Assembly: GCA_963682055.1 (NCBI GenBank)
Contig: OY821749.1
Location: 27,039,631-27,103,630, forward strand
Length of the DNA stretch: 64,000 nt
Direction: 5' to 3'
Source of the DNA: Primula veris
Lineage: Eukaryota > Streptophyta > Magnoliopsida > Ericales > Primulaceae
In this document: positions 35,454 through 47,876 of the stretch, piece by piece
Numbering within the stretch: position 1 is the stretch's first letter
How the letters are laid out: every line of letters starts with the position of its first letter
Notes under the pieces: generated by a model
Told to the model about the DNA's origin: nothing
Seen by the model: the letters and a program-made list of their open reading frames with translations, nothing else
Database searches by the model: none
Program-made: the position numbers and the translations under genes

Positions 35454-35588
35454 TATGGTGGGAAATATGTAAAAAATTCGGTAATTGAAGAGAAGCTGGT
35501 TTGCTATGGAAGTCTAGAGAGAGAGAATGGCTTGCTGTGAAAATTTTAGTGAGAGAGTGAGAAAGTGAAAATGAATTTTCACTGAGGG

Positions 35589-35598
35589 TATTTATAGA
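35589..35598 (-). promoter_or_regulatory. TATA box of the antisense gene
   Basis: Read on the minus strand: TCTATAAATA, 136 bp before the ATG at 35453. A start about 30 nt downstream would give a leader of roughly 105 nt. It is located inside the retrotransposon, between the antisense gene and the 3' LTR, and points opposite to the LTR promoter. Confidence 0.7.
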
Positions 35599-35972
35599 CC
35601 CCCACCAGAAGGTGAAAAGACATTTACCAGAAGGTGAAAAGACGCAACGGCTCATTGCACGAACTCCCACAAAGTACAGCCACTACTCAACCCACGCCCT
35701 CCACGTGTACAATAAGGAGAGGTCGTCTGCCAAGTGTCTCCCTTCAGCCGTTTTAGCATTAATGACATTGGAGAAACTGAAAAGTCAGAGGCGGCGCCCC
35801 ATAATTACGAAACTGGCATGCTCCACGTGTAAGAAATCCATGCATGGTTGAACACGTATCAAGAGACGAGTCGCGCCGAGGTGCCTCTAGACAGTCAAAT
35901 GTGAAGACAGAATGACCGGAGCCCCCGTAAAGTGAGGAAGGTACTCAACGACGACTCCGGACAGGGAGCTGT

Positions 35973-36658
35973 TGGCGAGGGAATGTCAGTGTCCCCTCGT
36001 CCGGACCGATATCACCACAGAAAGAGACAATCCGGGGCCCTGTACAGCGGATGTATCATCACCCCGGCTCAATACCAAACGGGGTGAAGCTAGGCCAGTC
36101 CAAAGAAGCGTATCGAATACGCTTCCTCAATTAATGCTGCTGCTCCCTTGGGGGACCCTCCTGACGTGTCACCGACGTGGCCCAATCACAGGACACCCTC
36201 TGTGGGCCCCGGGAAAGGACAGTACTCTTGTCAGAGTCATAAATGACCTAACGCCGTTGGATCAGCATCTCACAGTACAGTGATCCAAGGGTTAGTATAC
36301 ATCGGAACCTCACTATAAATACCCCCCCCCCTAATCCTACTTGGAGGGGGACGCACAAATAGAGAGGAGAGATAAAGCTCAAACAACCCGACCCCCTGAA
36401 CCCTGTCTGAACCACTCGAGACACCGAACTGTAACCGGCCCGGACCCTCATCCCTCTTTACACTTCGTACTTTCACTTAATATCGATACTGACTTGATCG
36501 TCGGAGAGGGAAAACCCGGCAACAACCCCGGGCCCCTGTTCGTTCCTTGTGCAGGCACGAAGACGACCTGACAACCGGAGCCTACCTTACCACCTCGGAA
36601 GATCGGAGCCAACGCGAAATTGATTAAGCCGAGCTTGGGAAGAAAATCAAGCTCGCCA
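35973..36658 (+). repeat. 3' LTR (686 bp)
   Basis: Same sequence as the 5' LTR apart from one fewer C in the homopolymer after the TATA box. It is preceded by a weakly purine-rich GGACAGGGAGC stretch that may serve as the polypurine tract. It ends CTCGCCA at 36658, followed by the CCTAC target duplication. Confidence 0.95.
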
Positions 36659-36782
36659 CCTACTACTATTATTATTTTTAAATTATTTCTTTATAAAAAC
36701 ATTAAATGGATTTAAATTAATCTTATGTACTTCGGAAAGATACGTACTTGTAAATGCAACCAAACAAGGCATTTGAGTCACT

Positions 36783-37651
36783 TAGGGCTGGGCAAAAAAT
36801 CATCAAAAAAAAGTTAAATCCGCCCCGTCCCAATCCGTAAAAAAATTCATGGGTTGGGTTAGGGTTGGGGTTTCCAAACCGCGGGTTAATCCACCTCAAC
36901 CCGTTTCAATCCGCATATATATATATATATATATATATAAATATAAATTTTCTCAAGATTTTTTTAATAAGAGTTTCTATATTATAATAGTATTGATTTA
37001 AGAAAAATTATATATATAGACAAAAAATCTTTGGATTGTCCAAACTTAAGCTTAATGATTTGATTGATATATTGTCTTATAAATTCAATGTATTATCTCG
37101 TACTTACAAAAAGAAAGAATTTTTAATCTGGGTCTAGGTAGTATGGGTGGTTAATTTATTTTTAAAAACTTTATTTGTAATTGAAATATAGTCAAATATG
37201 AAGTTATATAAAGTTATTACGAAATCTGTAGCTATTGAACTTGTGGATTCAATTAGCTATTGAACTTTATTTTGATTATGTTGATCAATAACAATTTGTT
37301 TTGTTTTGTTTTGTTTTAGTTTTGTTATTTGTTCCGAACATTCTAAACGTATTTTGGTTGGCTTTTAGTTTATATTTCTATTTGATTTTTTTTTTTTTAA
37401 ATATTTAGGTAAATTATGCGAAATAATGAAAAATTAATGACTAAAATGAAAATTCAAGAAACAACCCGCACCCAATCCGCCCCGCTTGATAATGGGTTGG
37501 GTTGGGTTGGGGTTTTAATTATAATGGGTTGGGTTGGGTTGGGTTGGGATTTGAATTTCACTGATCCGCCCCAATCCGTCCCGCCATTTATTTTACGGGG
37601 CGGGTTAGGATTGAGACCAATCCGCCCCAATCCGCCCCGTGCCCACCCCTA
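36783..37651. mobile_element. 869-bp hAT-type non-autonomous element, TSD GAGTCACT
   Basis: GAGTCACT flanks both sides exactly (36775-36782 and 37652-37659). The ends are inverted: TAGGGCTGGGCA on the left, and TAGGGGTGGGCA as reverse complement of the right. Subterminal blocks are rich in CCGCCCCAATCC / GGGTTGGGTT words (36815-36915 and 37460-37640), typical of hAT ends where transposase binds. A (TA)n run lies at about 36915-36940. No transposase is encoded. Confidence 0.9.
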
Positions 37652-38036
37652 GAGTCACTGCTTAAGTTAGTTTTAACTTAAATAAAAAGTTTTAACGCTT
37701 TTAATTTCATTTTAGCTACAAGTCTCACAAAAGATGGAAAACAGTAATAAAATAGCAATAGAGACAAAAAAAGAGGACAACCAAACATGCTTCATATCAT
37801 AACCCTTTCTAGTTCAAAATACATTTTCTTCCAGTCCAGAACTACACCACATTAGCCCCAAAACATATGATGAAAAACTACAAACTTTTTAACTAAAAAG
37901 TAACCCCCAAACTGCATAGAGACACTAACTCACCCATTAACCTATACTTAAAACCATTAATATGCCACTAGTTCTGCCACCTAACCAACCAACTTAATTT
38001 AACTAGCACAAAATAAGGTGGGCCATTTTAAGATCT

Positions 38037-38276
38037 TCAGTTGTTGTGATTTGGGCCTGAGCTGGAAGAGATGTTAAGGTCCGGGATGTTCTTTGGGCCT
38101 TGATTGGATTTGGGCCCATTTTTGTTGTTCTTTTGGGCTTTGTTGAGCTTGTACTTGAGCTCAGAGAGAAGAACTTGGTTCTCTTGGTTGAGTAGTTGTG
38201 CCTTTTTCCTGAGCTTCTCATTTTCTTGCATTATGTAGCAGTTTTCCAAGTAAAGTCTCGAGTTTAGCCTCTCCAT
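38037..38276 (-). CDS. LITTLE ZIPPER protein (ZPR3/4-like), 79 aa
   Basis: Starts MERLNSRLYLENCYIMQEN and continues EKLRKKAQLLNQENQVLLSE, a leucine zipper with no DNA-binding domain. These words match plant LITTLE ZIPPER proteins very closely. Such small proteins form inactive dimers with class III HD-ZIP factors and are induced by them, a feedback that sets meristem size and leaf polarity. The C-terminal 30 residues are Asn/Ser/Pro-rich and not recognised. An in-frame ATG 7 codons upstream (38297) exists, but GGCAG|G just before the chosen ATG looks like a splice acceptor, so 38276 is the better start. At 79 aa it fits the family. Confidence 0.9.
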   Translation of the reverse strand: MERLNSRLYLENCYIMQENEKLRKKAQLLNQENQVLLSELKYKLNKAQKNNKNGPKSNQGPKNIPDLNISSSSGPNHNN

Positions 38277-38277
38277 C

Positions 38278-39403
38278 CTGCCATTATATACATACATAAT
38301 TGTTATATATGTTAGTCGTAAATGAAATGTATAAAAAAAAAAATGGTACCATTAGGAATAGTTACCATTTTGGTCACTAGGATGTAATGGTGAATTAAAG
38401 GTAATGTTAATGTTAATCTTAATTTACTTTAGGTTGGTAATGTTGTGGTTACTTCTGGAGATTTTCAATGATTGTTTGTTTTTTAAAGTATATAACAGTT
38501 GAAAATATGCACATACGTACAATAAATGGACAGAAATCATACGTTTCTTGAGGAAGAGAGCTTGGATTGAATTTTAAATTAAAATGAAATGAAAATGGCC
38601 AAGGATAAGGGAAGTGAAGAACCAACAATAAAAAGTGGGGCAAAAAGAACAACTTTGTTAAATAAATAAAGGAGCCGAAAGTAATAAAAATACATGTATA
38701 TATGCTGAGCTCACAAGTAAGCCAAACAAAAAAGTACCAAACACAAGACAAATTCCAGATTGTACACCATACACCCATTACACACAAGTACGAACATGTG
38801 TACATGATTGCATTACTTCATAAAATATATAACCACTTTCAAAGATAAATTATTTTATAAAATCTAAAAAAAAAGGATCATTTAAAAATAAATAATTAAA
38901 ATACTCCATATGGATTGATATTACAGTTGGTTACCCGTTTATCTCAAACTCATATGTAATAATTTTACTCTACTCAGTTCTATTAAAGTTAAAATCATAT
39001 ATTACAAAGCAAAAAAGACTTTTGTTCAAAATATTAGAGATGCATGCAATGATGTTCCTTTCTTTTCCTGAGGTAAACATTTTGGACAATTTCACGTGAC
39101 TGGAGAAGGACAAAACAGGGGACAAAAAATTAAACTGAACAACGATAGAAATATGGTAGAATAGTATTTATATACACACAAAATTGTGAATAATGCAGAA
39201 ATATACTAGGTGAATTTCACTGTAAATTGTGACAACTGAGAAACAAAGCCAAAATTTCTTTAAAACCAAAGTATATCCATGTACATGACATTGCCTTTCT
39301 TTGCTAGTGAAAGATGAGACAGAAAAATAAAGATATGTAAAAATATGTAAAGGGAAAGAAAGAGGTGGGGGCCTCTGATAGTATATTTTTCACAAAAACT
39401 CAC
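38278..39403 (-). other. Inferred 5' UTR intron of the LITTLE ZIPPER gene
   Basis: On the minus strand, TTTGAAAAG|GTGAGT at 39404/39403 is an excellent donor, and TATAATGGCAG|G at 38278/38277 is an acceptor one base before the ATG. The segment between is AT-rich and has no conserved coding content. With the TATA box at 39531-39540, this predicts a leader exon of about 100 nt ending at 39404 and a 1.1-kb leader intron. Not proven without transcripts. Confidence 0.6.
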
Positions 39404-39530
39404 CTTTTCAAAGGTTGTTTAGAAGCAGGCTTTGAGCAGAGGAAGCTAAGTGAATAAAAAGGATATTTTGTAACAGTAAATAAAAAAAAAAGAGAATGGA
39501 AGGGGCAAAGAGAACTAAGGGAGATGCAAT

Positions 39531-39540
39531 CAATTTATAG
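39531..39540 (-). promoter_or_regulatory. Putative TATA box of the LITTLE ZIPPER gene
   Basis: Minus-strand CTATAAATTG, about 127 nt before the predicted leader-exon donor. It is followed by a pyrimidine-rich leader (CTCTTTGCCCCTTCC), as often seen in plant leaders. Confidence 0.55.
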
Positions 39541-39599
39541 TGCAAAAAAAGTAGGAGAGTGAATGTCAGTAAACTCACCTCCTCTTCCTAGCTTCCTGC

Positions 39600-41650
39600 C
39601 ACAACAATCATGCTTGTGTAAGCATGTAAGGCGGCTTGTATATGCAAAGGATTTAATGTTCCTACTATAGTTTTAATCATGAGTTATGTTGGCTAAATTT
39701 TAAAAACTTTAGTAATTTGTTTTTCCACACCCTTAGAATTTGATAATATTTGAGAACACTCCCACTTCATTTGAATCATTTCCCTAATGTTTATAAATGT
39801 TTCGTTTTCCATAGTAATAGTAATGCGACATCGGAATTTGTACACAAAAACTACCGGTTTACGACATTGACTTGATTACCTTACAAGTCATAATCCATGA
39901 AGTCTACAATGCCATATTTAGAGACATTTTACATAACAAGCTCTTGATAATTGTTTGTGACATACATAACAGCTCTGCTTTACTCTCAAAAAATTAGTTG
40001 ACTTCGTGAGCTGTGCACAAAATGATACGTATGTATGATTCATATTTTTTTTCTAAAAAAATAACATTTCGACATTACTTCAAGTATATTAACAACTCTC
40101 AATTCTAAAAGAGCAAGAAAAAATAAAATAGTGTGATTTTGGGATATCTAGTTTGTATCTAAATGAACACAAGATCTATATTTACTAGGGTCCTATTACA
40201 ATTTCTTAAAACAATAAGGCTACCTAGTAAATACATGAAAAACTTGAGCAACTAGTGTGCAATATAGGACAAACTTTTTAGGTACAAAATTAATGTTTTA
40301 TGAAACGGCGTCATGCAAATGATGTTTTTTGACAGAGGAGATAATTATGGGGAAATGGTGAGGGTATTTTAGGGAAAAGGGTAAAGAATAATAATAATAA
40401 ATAATAAAAAAAAGGAGGGGGTGTTTTAATGATGGTTTTGGCTCGGCCATTTTAAAGATTCGCAATGATGGCTTGGATTGGCCTTAACCGACGAAAACCC
40501 ATCATCACCCCCACACCACCCCTCATTTGTATCAATTGTCTTTTGTTTTCTTGCTTTTGTGTGTATCTATGAACACATTTTAATTCTTTTCTTTTTGTAC
40601 TTAACATTTGTGTTTTGTCCAACATTCAACTAGATGTAATTCAATAATATATAATTCATGTTTCATTTAAATATTTATTATTATAGATTCACAACATTTT
40701 ATTATTTTCTTGTTCATATTGCATGTGTCACATAGACCGGCGATAATTAACTATGTGGTGACCAGGGCTACACGACATCTTCCACCATTATCAAAACTAT
40801 ATTATTATTTTTTGTCTTTTTACTTGCATTTTTAACATGTTTTTGTCAAAATCAATGTTTTAGAACTTTTATACTTTCTTACCCGTGTCCTCTAGATTGG
40901 CTCCTTCTATCTTACTTGTTAAACTTAAGTTTAGATTGTTGGTTCGTGAGTAGAAACGAGTTTATTGATGTGTTGTTTTAGAATCTTGATTTAAGTTTTA
41001 AATGTTATTGTAATTATAAAAGAGATACTAACAGTTTTAAATGTTATTGTAAATATGTCATAACAGTTATCATTGTAATCAAAACTAAATAATTGACAAC
41101 TAAAATTTATAAAACATATATTTTTTAAAAAACTATTAATAAATTATTAATATATTAAAACGTATGTTTATTATAACTAAAAATTATAATAAAAAAATTC
41201 AATTTTTTTTAATTTAGAAAACTGTTACAAGACTGGTTAATAATTTTTTAAAAATTACACGAATCAGACCGTCCATGTTATAAATAATGGCATGATTTGT
41301 GTTCATTTTTTATTTTCAGACTTTTTTGTAGCTGTCTGGAAACTATAAAGACCATTCATGTGTTTTTTAGATGTCCATGAATTTTTTATTTATTAAACCT
41401 ACAAATGTAGGAACTGATCTGTAATTAATACAGGGACCGATCCCTGTATTTGTTCAGCGAACCAATGTACAGATAAGTGAGAAACAGAAGCGATAGCAGA
41501 GGGAAGAAGGCAACAACTGCCGTAACCGCAACCCACCACTAATAAAGGTGGCCATCCCATCGCACGGAGATCCGCCCACCACAACCCACCTCTGATGCTC
41601 TTATAGATCATGTTTTCAATTTTTAGAAGTCCGTATATAGAACGTGGTAG
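39600..41650. other. Upstream flank of LITTLE ZIPPER, no gene seen
   Basis: AT-rich sequence, probably including the ZPR promoter. An AAT-rich run lies near 40388-40410. A small perfect hairpin AATACAGGGA / TCCCTGTATT is at 41427-41451. No coding region is supported; the 94-codon minus frame at 41399-41683 shows no recognisable motif. Confidence 0.5.
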
Positions 41651-41653
41651 AGT

Positions 41654-42283
41654 TAGGGCTGTAAATGAAATAAAACGAACCAAATAAGGCTTCTGTTCAT
41701 GTTCTGTTCATGAACTAAAACTCATGTTCATATTCAGTTCTTGTTCATTTAAATACGAACGAACATGAATCGAACACGAGTTGTTCGTGAACATCTAATT
41801 TATTTCAAAACATTCAATAATTGAAAATAAATAAAATTTTCTTTCTTTTTAAAATATATTTTAATTTTATCATATATTACTATATTGTTAACTAGGATAA
41901 ACTAGTTTACATATAAGTTTAGATATTGTATAAAAAAAAATTTTACTTTACTTTAAAGAGTTGAACACTTAGATAAAATCGTTGACTGTATTTATAGTAT
42001 GATGATATAAATTGCCATAATAAGTTCAAAATAATACAAACATATCATTTATATTATTATAGCATAAATAAGCTTATTAATTGTGTAGTGATATTAGTTT
42101 TTGTTACATTATTAATAGATTTAGTTTTTTATTTTATCAAACTTTATATATAGTTACACGAACACGAGTTTAGACGAACCGAAGAGAGGCATTTTCATAT
42201 TCAGTTCACTTCATAGAGAACATCATATTACTTTTTATTATCGTGTTCATTTATAAATGAACGAACATGAACCGACAGAGCTA
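41654..42283. mobile_element. Probable hAT-like element (TAGGGCTG end)
   Basis: The left end TAGGGCTGTAAATGAA is partly mirrored by the right end (reverse complement TAGCTCTGTCGGTTCATG). GAACGAACATGAA and its complement are dense in both subterminal regions (41690-41800 and 42165-42270). I found no clear target duplication, so the exact borders and class are uncertain. Nothing is encoded. Confidence 0.5.
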
Positions 42284-45200
42284 AAAACGAATGATTAGAT
42301 AAACCATTCATCTTGCCCAAGGTAAAACTAGTCATACTCATACATAATGAGTTAACGAGTTAATCTAACACATATTGGACCCACAAGAGAAAAGACAAGC
42401 TGCAAGGGATGATAGTTTATCGTCGATATACTCATATTCCATGAGGCTTATTTTGTCACATTATTTCGATTTTACTATACCCAAAACACGGTGTAAAATT
42501 GCATACCTTATGATAATACAAATACAAAGGAGTAATTATGAATTATATACAACGACATAAATAAAATACAACTATTAGAGGTTTAAAACCGAGTAATTTT
42601 TGTTTGAGGGTGAAGAATTTCATGTAGGCCTAGTTTGTTTATCGAAACGAATGAGATTGATCGGTCCCAAAAATTATGCTTTCGGTGATGTAATTTTGTA
42701 TCCTATATGAACCGGATTATAAGTGACCGTAAACCCAACATTTTGGAATGTTACCTAGCAGAGCCAGCCAAATAATTAGGAAATGAGTAAATTGGGCCTT
42801 TTTTCCGTTGCTGTTAAAACTACAAGGTCTTCTTGACATAATTGTGAACATTTGGGAGCAACAGTGTAAGTTATAACTAAAATAAAGTTGATAAACTACG
42901 GGAATTCGAACCCGGGCCTTTGTATAAGAAACAAATGTGTTGAGAAACTTGAACGGGGAAAGTAATTATGAACAATTTCTCAAGAATAACTTGTTACTAA
43001 AATCATTTCTATTCTTTTTACGACGAAAGCATTGCCCAACGGGAATGGTTGCTTGTTTCGATGTGAGCACACCCGTAGGGTCAGCTCAGCAAGATACGTG
43101 TATTGTTGAATGAGAATGACCATTGATCTTTTGAAAGACATAAATGATTCATGCTGGATTGTCACCCCAACGACTAATTGTAACGCAACCAAATGATGTA
43201 TTGTCTGGACTTCGGACGCTATACTTTTTGAAGGGATCAACCCCCACGACGTTGTAAAATATGAGAAGCAGTATCAATGTATCATTTACAATTGCGTCGA
43301 AATATAAATTACATATTCTACCTCAAATTCACTCGTTATATATATAGGGATCACAAGTTTCGTTATATATACACTCCCCCACCAAAGTAATGCAAACAAA
43401 CACCCCGATTGGTTTCGCATGTAATTATTTCGTTATCATAGAATTAATTGTTCGATAAACCATGCATTACATTATTTGTATAGTCACTAATTCCACACTG
43501 TATTCATCATATTCCATGTGTATAGTCATTCACTATAGAGGTGAATGAGAAATTGCTTATTAACATTTACATTAACTCATTAGCTTAGCTTTTCATTTGG
43601 TTTTATTACACTACACCATTGTTAATTTTTTGTTGCTGGCTGATTACCTTTTTTTTAAAGTTGCTAAACAGGGCCGTTTTAGCTTTTCAGGTGAAACTCG
43701 ACTAAATTTCATTCAGTAAATTTGTAATCCAACTAACCAATCTGAAAGGTTAATATCTAATATAGTTGGAAATTGATCTACATTTTTGCAGTAGTAAAAG
43801 ATATGGTGAAACTAATCTTTATTTATTTATTTTATATAGAAATAGATTGTTGGTCCCTGATTTATTGAGTTCTCACCTGGTTGGTCCCTTGATTAATTGG
43901 ATAAAGCCATAAAAGTCCAAAGACTCAAAGAAGTCCTTTTTAGCAAGAGATGCTCTAACGTAATCGCCTTTTCAAGTATGGTCTACTAAATCAAATAAGG
44001 GCCGAAAAGAGGTCCGCCCTAAAATGGAAACAAATTAACGAGTAAATTGGTTGAGGATTTTTAATTAGGTCCAAAAAAACCCAATGATGGTATAAAGTAA
44101 AATCTAATGATGGTTGTCTCTTCTTTAGTAGTAATCTTTACGAACCAACTCTTAAATAAGATTTCCTTGGAGATATTTTAGGGTCTTGTACGGTTATTCT
44201 ATGAATTGCATTTACAGCTTTTTTTTTAAAATTTTGGTTCAAGTAACACGCCGTTGCAAAGGTGAATTATGTATGTTCTATGATATATCGAATAGTAGAT
44301 GATTATTAGTTTAAAATATTGGGAATATTAACAAATAATACAACTTCTACAAATTTAATTATCCCCAAAAAAAATCATTTTCAAAACTTTTTCCAAAAAC
44401 TAAAACTTTATGAAATAACTTGTTTTGAAAATACAACTTGTTTTGAAATAGAGCTCGACCGAAACTCGGAGCATCGGAAAGGTTTCGAAAGCTCTGGAAA
44501 GCGACCTCCTGCAGATCTATGACAGTGGTGGATTGGTGGGCGGATGTGAGTATGGGGTGAGTTGTTAAGTGATTTGTATACTTATACAGAGTTGTAGTTT
44601 TCTAAAAGAAAAGTTTTAATTTAAATTTTGTTTTAAAAAAATTTGGCCAATGTAATTTTTTGTCATTACCAGTTACCAACATAATACAGTTTGTTAGGAC
44701 CATATAATTTACAAACATGAGGATTATTTCTATATATTTTTTTTTTTCACTTTTAGCTTTATTGTTTTTCATGATAAGTGAGGGTTGGAAAGGGTGGTTT
44801 CCATAAATGTGTGACAGTGATCAAAAGATTTTGCATGGACACAAAGAACAGGGGCATTCATTTAACACAATTGAGTGCCCATCATAATCTCCTTTGCCTA
44901 CAAAAAACAATTATCGGCTGACCCATCTGGGTAATGGACCTTCATTTACCCAAACAAGTAAGAGATGATATATAAATGCATTTATATTTATAAATGTATA
45001 GAGATGATTGCATTGCCCAATAGAGGGGACTAGCTAGTTTACCCTTTGTAATCCTATTGATCATTATGAGCACATGTGGTTGCTTCCAAATTTAAGTGTA
45101 CAAACACATGTAGACACTTGACACTAGTTTTATCTTATTTGCTTTTTCTCACATTAAAATCATCTCAAAGGGTGATAATAGTAGCTTTGTGCTTCTTCTT

Positions 45201-46968
45201 TTTTGCTTTTAACCTGTCCATGCATTTACTTATTTACAAGTCATTTAAAAGCCCTTTACTATATTTCAACTATCTGATGTAATTTTAATCATATCGCATA
45301 ATGCCAATTCCTGCAAGGGTAATGATGGAATTTAATTGTTGCACTTAAGTGCATTACACGGAACCTTTCACGTGAACTTAAGACCTCTTAATCAAGTTCT
45401 AACATTATGACCACGACGTTGTATGAAAATAAATAAATGAAATTTATATCAACACTTCACGAAATAAAACTTGACAGTATGTCTCGCCTAAAACTTGTTC
45501 GCTAGTATGAAATAGCAAAAAACCATTTTATTAGCCTAGGAAAATCAAATGAATAAGAAAAACATCCATTTTAATACCAAGAAGTTAATTATATTAAAAG
45601 TTCTTTAATTTTGTAAGTCCCTAAAGGAAAAACGAGCTGGTAAAATTGGATGGTTGATAATTTGGTGTTACTTAGAAAGTACAAAACTGATTTCATGCTC
45701 TTAATTAGTATTACACAATGAACAAATTAACCGAAGTCCAATTTATCGCCTAGACATTTTTATGAATCTACAAAGCCATTTTTACTGCTTTTGAAAGATT
45801 TAGCAACTTGTGTTGAAATCATAGCACTTTCTGGGCTCTTTATATTCGAATTCCAAATGGGAAGGCTTTAAACTTTTCAAATTGGTTCATGTTCATTACT
45901 AGTGGAAAAAATGTCCATAACTTTTAAATACTCCTCATGATGAATTAGAAGCGTGTACAAATAATGAACAAGTTCCTCCATGATTACCTAGAAAAGGATT
46001 TACGACTATTTATAATTTATTTTTTTGGCATTCATGTGACAAAGTATAGATAGGAAGTTGCAAATTAAGATAGTTTCCTTACCATATTAAACCATCTTCG
46101 CATAAAGTGAAAAAAAAAAACTTGTTGGGGGAATTAAATTCCATAAAATGGAAAACTTTTTAGAAGACCAAAAGGGAAAAGCTAACCCGTGTTACAGCCA
46201 TTGGTTAAAGATCTATGATATGTGTTTTAATATGTTTATTATAGTAAATCAATAATAATATTTACATAAATTAGTAAATTAAAGATACACGTATTTTGGT
46301 AAAACAATAATGTTATGAAATAAATGCTACAATATTTGTATATGCTAAATGCAACTTGAATTTGAAAAACACATTAATGCTTGATCGATATTTCAGAGGC
46401 ACTCGTTAGCAAAACCGAAATTAAAAATACAAAATTACCTATTCAGTTAGATAAATGATTTCCGAAAGAAAGTTGTTTGCCTCATCTATTTAGTGACGGA
46501 ATGTCTCAAGCCGACTCTCAACGTTCATCTGTTGTATTCTCTCATTTCAAATCTAACATAAAAGATATCTTTAAAACAACTTTTTTAATAATTCATATCC
46601 CATGCTTACCAGAAAAAAAAAAAAAAAAAAAAAACCTTGCTCATCTCAATACAAAAGCCGAGCATGAAAGTATTTAAATGTTTTAATGTATGTATGTTTC
46701 CTTTTACAACTGAATTAAAAGGGAACATCTACTATACTTGTTTCTTTTTTTGTTGAAATCCTCAATAAACGAAAGCCATGTACACAAAGCACAATAATCT
46801 TGGATTTGAATTAGAAATACGAAGAATGAATCATTTGGTCACATTGCCTTCCAGTTATTGTATATGATTAACAGTGATCCGCTTATTTCTAAAAAAAATA
46901 ATGTTTTACAGTACTTTACACCAACAATATCATTAAAACTACAATATTACTGTATTAAATATTTGGGG
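42284..46968. other. Long intergenic stretch, no gene seen
   Basis: Nothing supports a gene over these 4.7 kb. The composition is AT-rich with scattered homopolymers (for example the A-run at 46613-46634). Reading frames are short and without motifs. A tRNA B-box-like word appears at about 42903-42918 but no tRNA folds around it. Confidence 0.5.
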
Positions 46969-47337
46969 GACATATCGAGCTTGGATTTTTATACTACACT
47001 TTTTCTGAAAAAACGCACAAACCGTACATTTAATTTACGGTTTACAGAAATTACATGTAAACCGTACATTTAATGTACGGTTTGCAAAAATACATGCAAA
47101 CCGTACATTTAATGTACGGTTTGCATGTATTTTTGCAAACCGTACATTAAATGTACGGTTTACATGTAAATTTTTTTTTTTTTTTTTTTTTTTGTAATTT
47201 CAATTTGTAAAATAGGAAAAATATATAAAATATGCAAATCCATAATTCACTTAGCTATATATAATTGTTTGTTGTTTGTTTATATTAATTATAGAAATTA
47301 TAATAATTGTTGATATTTGTCCCATTTTTTGCAACTG

Positions 47338-47470
47338 TTCGGAAAGGAAGCAACTGTTCGGAAAGGAAGCAAGCAACTGTTCGGAAAGGAAGCAAGCAAC
47401 TGTTCGGAAAGGAAGCAAGCAACTGTTAGGAAACGAAGCAAGCAACTGTTCGGAAAGGAAGCAACTGTTC
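47338..47470 (+). repeat. CAACTGTTCGGAAAGGAAG tandem repeat, left arm
   Basis: Six to seven units of 21-25 bp with the core CAACTGTTCGGAAAGGAAG. The right arm carries a shorter inverted set at 49378-49450, so the arms have diverged in copy number. Confidence 0.9.
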
Positions 47471-47499
47471 GGAAAAAATTTCGAACGGGGCGCTGCCCC

Positions 47500-47725
47500 G
47501 CACCCCGCCCGCTGACCTGGCAGCGGGACCCCAGCCAGGGGCTCTCGCCCCTTGGACCCCGCCAGGGGCTCTGCCCCTAGGACCCCGCCAGGGGCTCTGC
47601 CCCTTGGGACCCCCGCCAGGGGCTCTGCCCCTTGGAACCCCGCCAGGGGCTCTGCCCCTTGGGACCCCCGCCAGGGGCTCTGCCCCTAGGACCCCGCCAG
47701 GGGCTCTGCCCCTTGGAACCCCGTT
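47500..47725 (+). repeat. GC-rich CCAGGGGCTCTGCCCCTTGG tandem repeat, left arm
   Basis: About seven units of roughly 30 bp containing CCAGGGGCTCTGCCCCTTGG, each internally palindromic (GGGGC...GCCCC). An inverted set of about five lies at 49180-49335. The GC content is far above the surrounding DNA. Reading frames across it encode only Pro/Gly/Leu repeats and are not genes. Confidence 0.9.
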
Positions 47726-47876
47726 TCAATTATTCATATTCAATTATACGTTGGCTCGACGAGCGTGCACTCCGCACTTCCCTAACTCGTTTCCGAGTTT
47801 AACGCATTATTGCATCGGCCTATAATAAATCACATTACTACTAAAATACATTGATGATACTAAAATCACCAACATG

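Larger units (their letters stand above)
25559..36658 (+). mobile_element. Complete Tat-type Ty3/gypsy LTR retrotransposon, 11.1 kb
   Basis: Both LTRs begin TGGCGAG and end CTCGCCA, and CCTAC is duplicated on each side (25554-25558 and 36659-36663). Order: 5' LTR, primer-binding site, one gag-pol frame, 76-bp tandem repeats, a spliced gene on the minus strand, 3' LTR. The presence of a second RNase H of archaeal type after the usual RT-RNase H, plus an extra antisense frame and 3' tandem repeats, places it in the Tat lineage. The two LTRs read identically except for one C in a homopolymer (11 versus 10), so the insertion is very recent. No stop or frameshift breaks the coding regions, so it may be autonomous. 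Confidence 0.95.

Noticed and set aside
38449..38805. 118-aa minus-strand frame upstream of LITTLE ZIPPER
   Set aside because: It lies in the inferred leader intron, has no recognisable motif and an AT-driven hydrophobic composition.
42900..42960. tRNA-like B box near GAATTCGAACCCGGGCC
   Set aside because: No A box at the right distance and no cloverleaf can be drawn.
44319..44522. Third copy of the 1-kb element, from the words ATTAACAAATAATACAACTT
   Set aside because: The similarity ends after about 30 bp of AT-rich sequence; no block structure follows.
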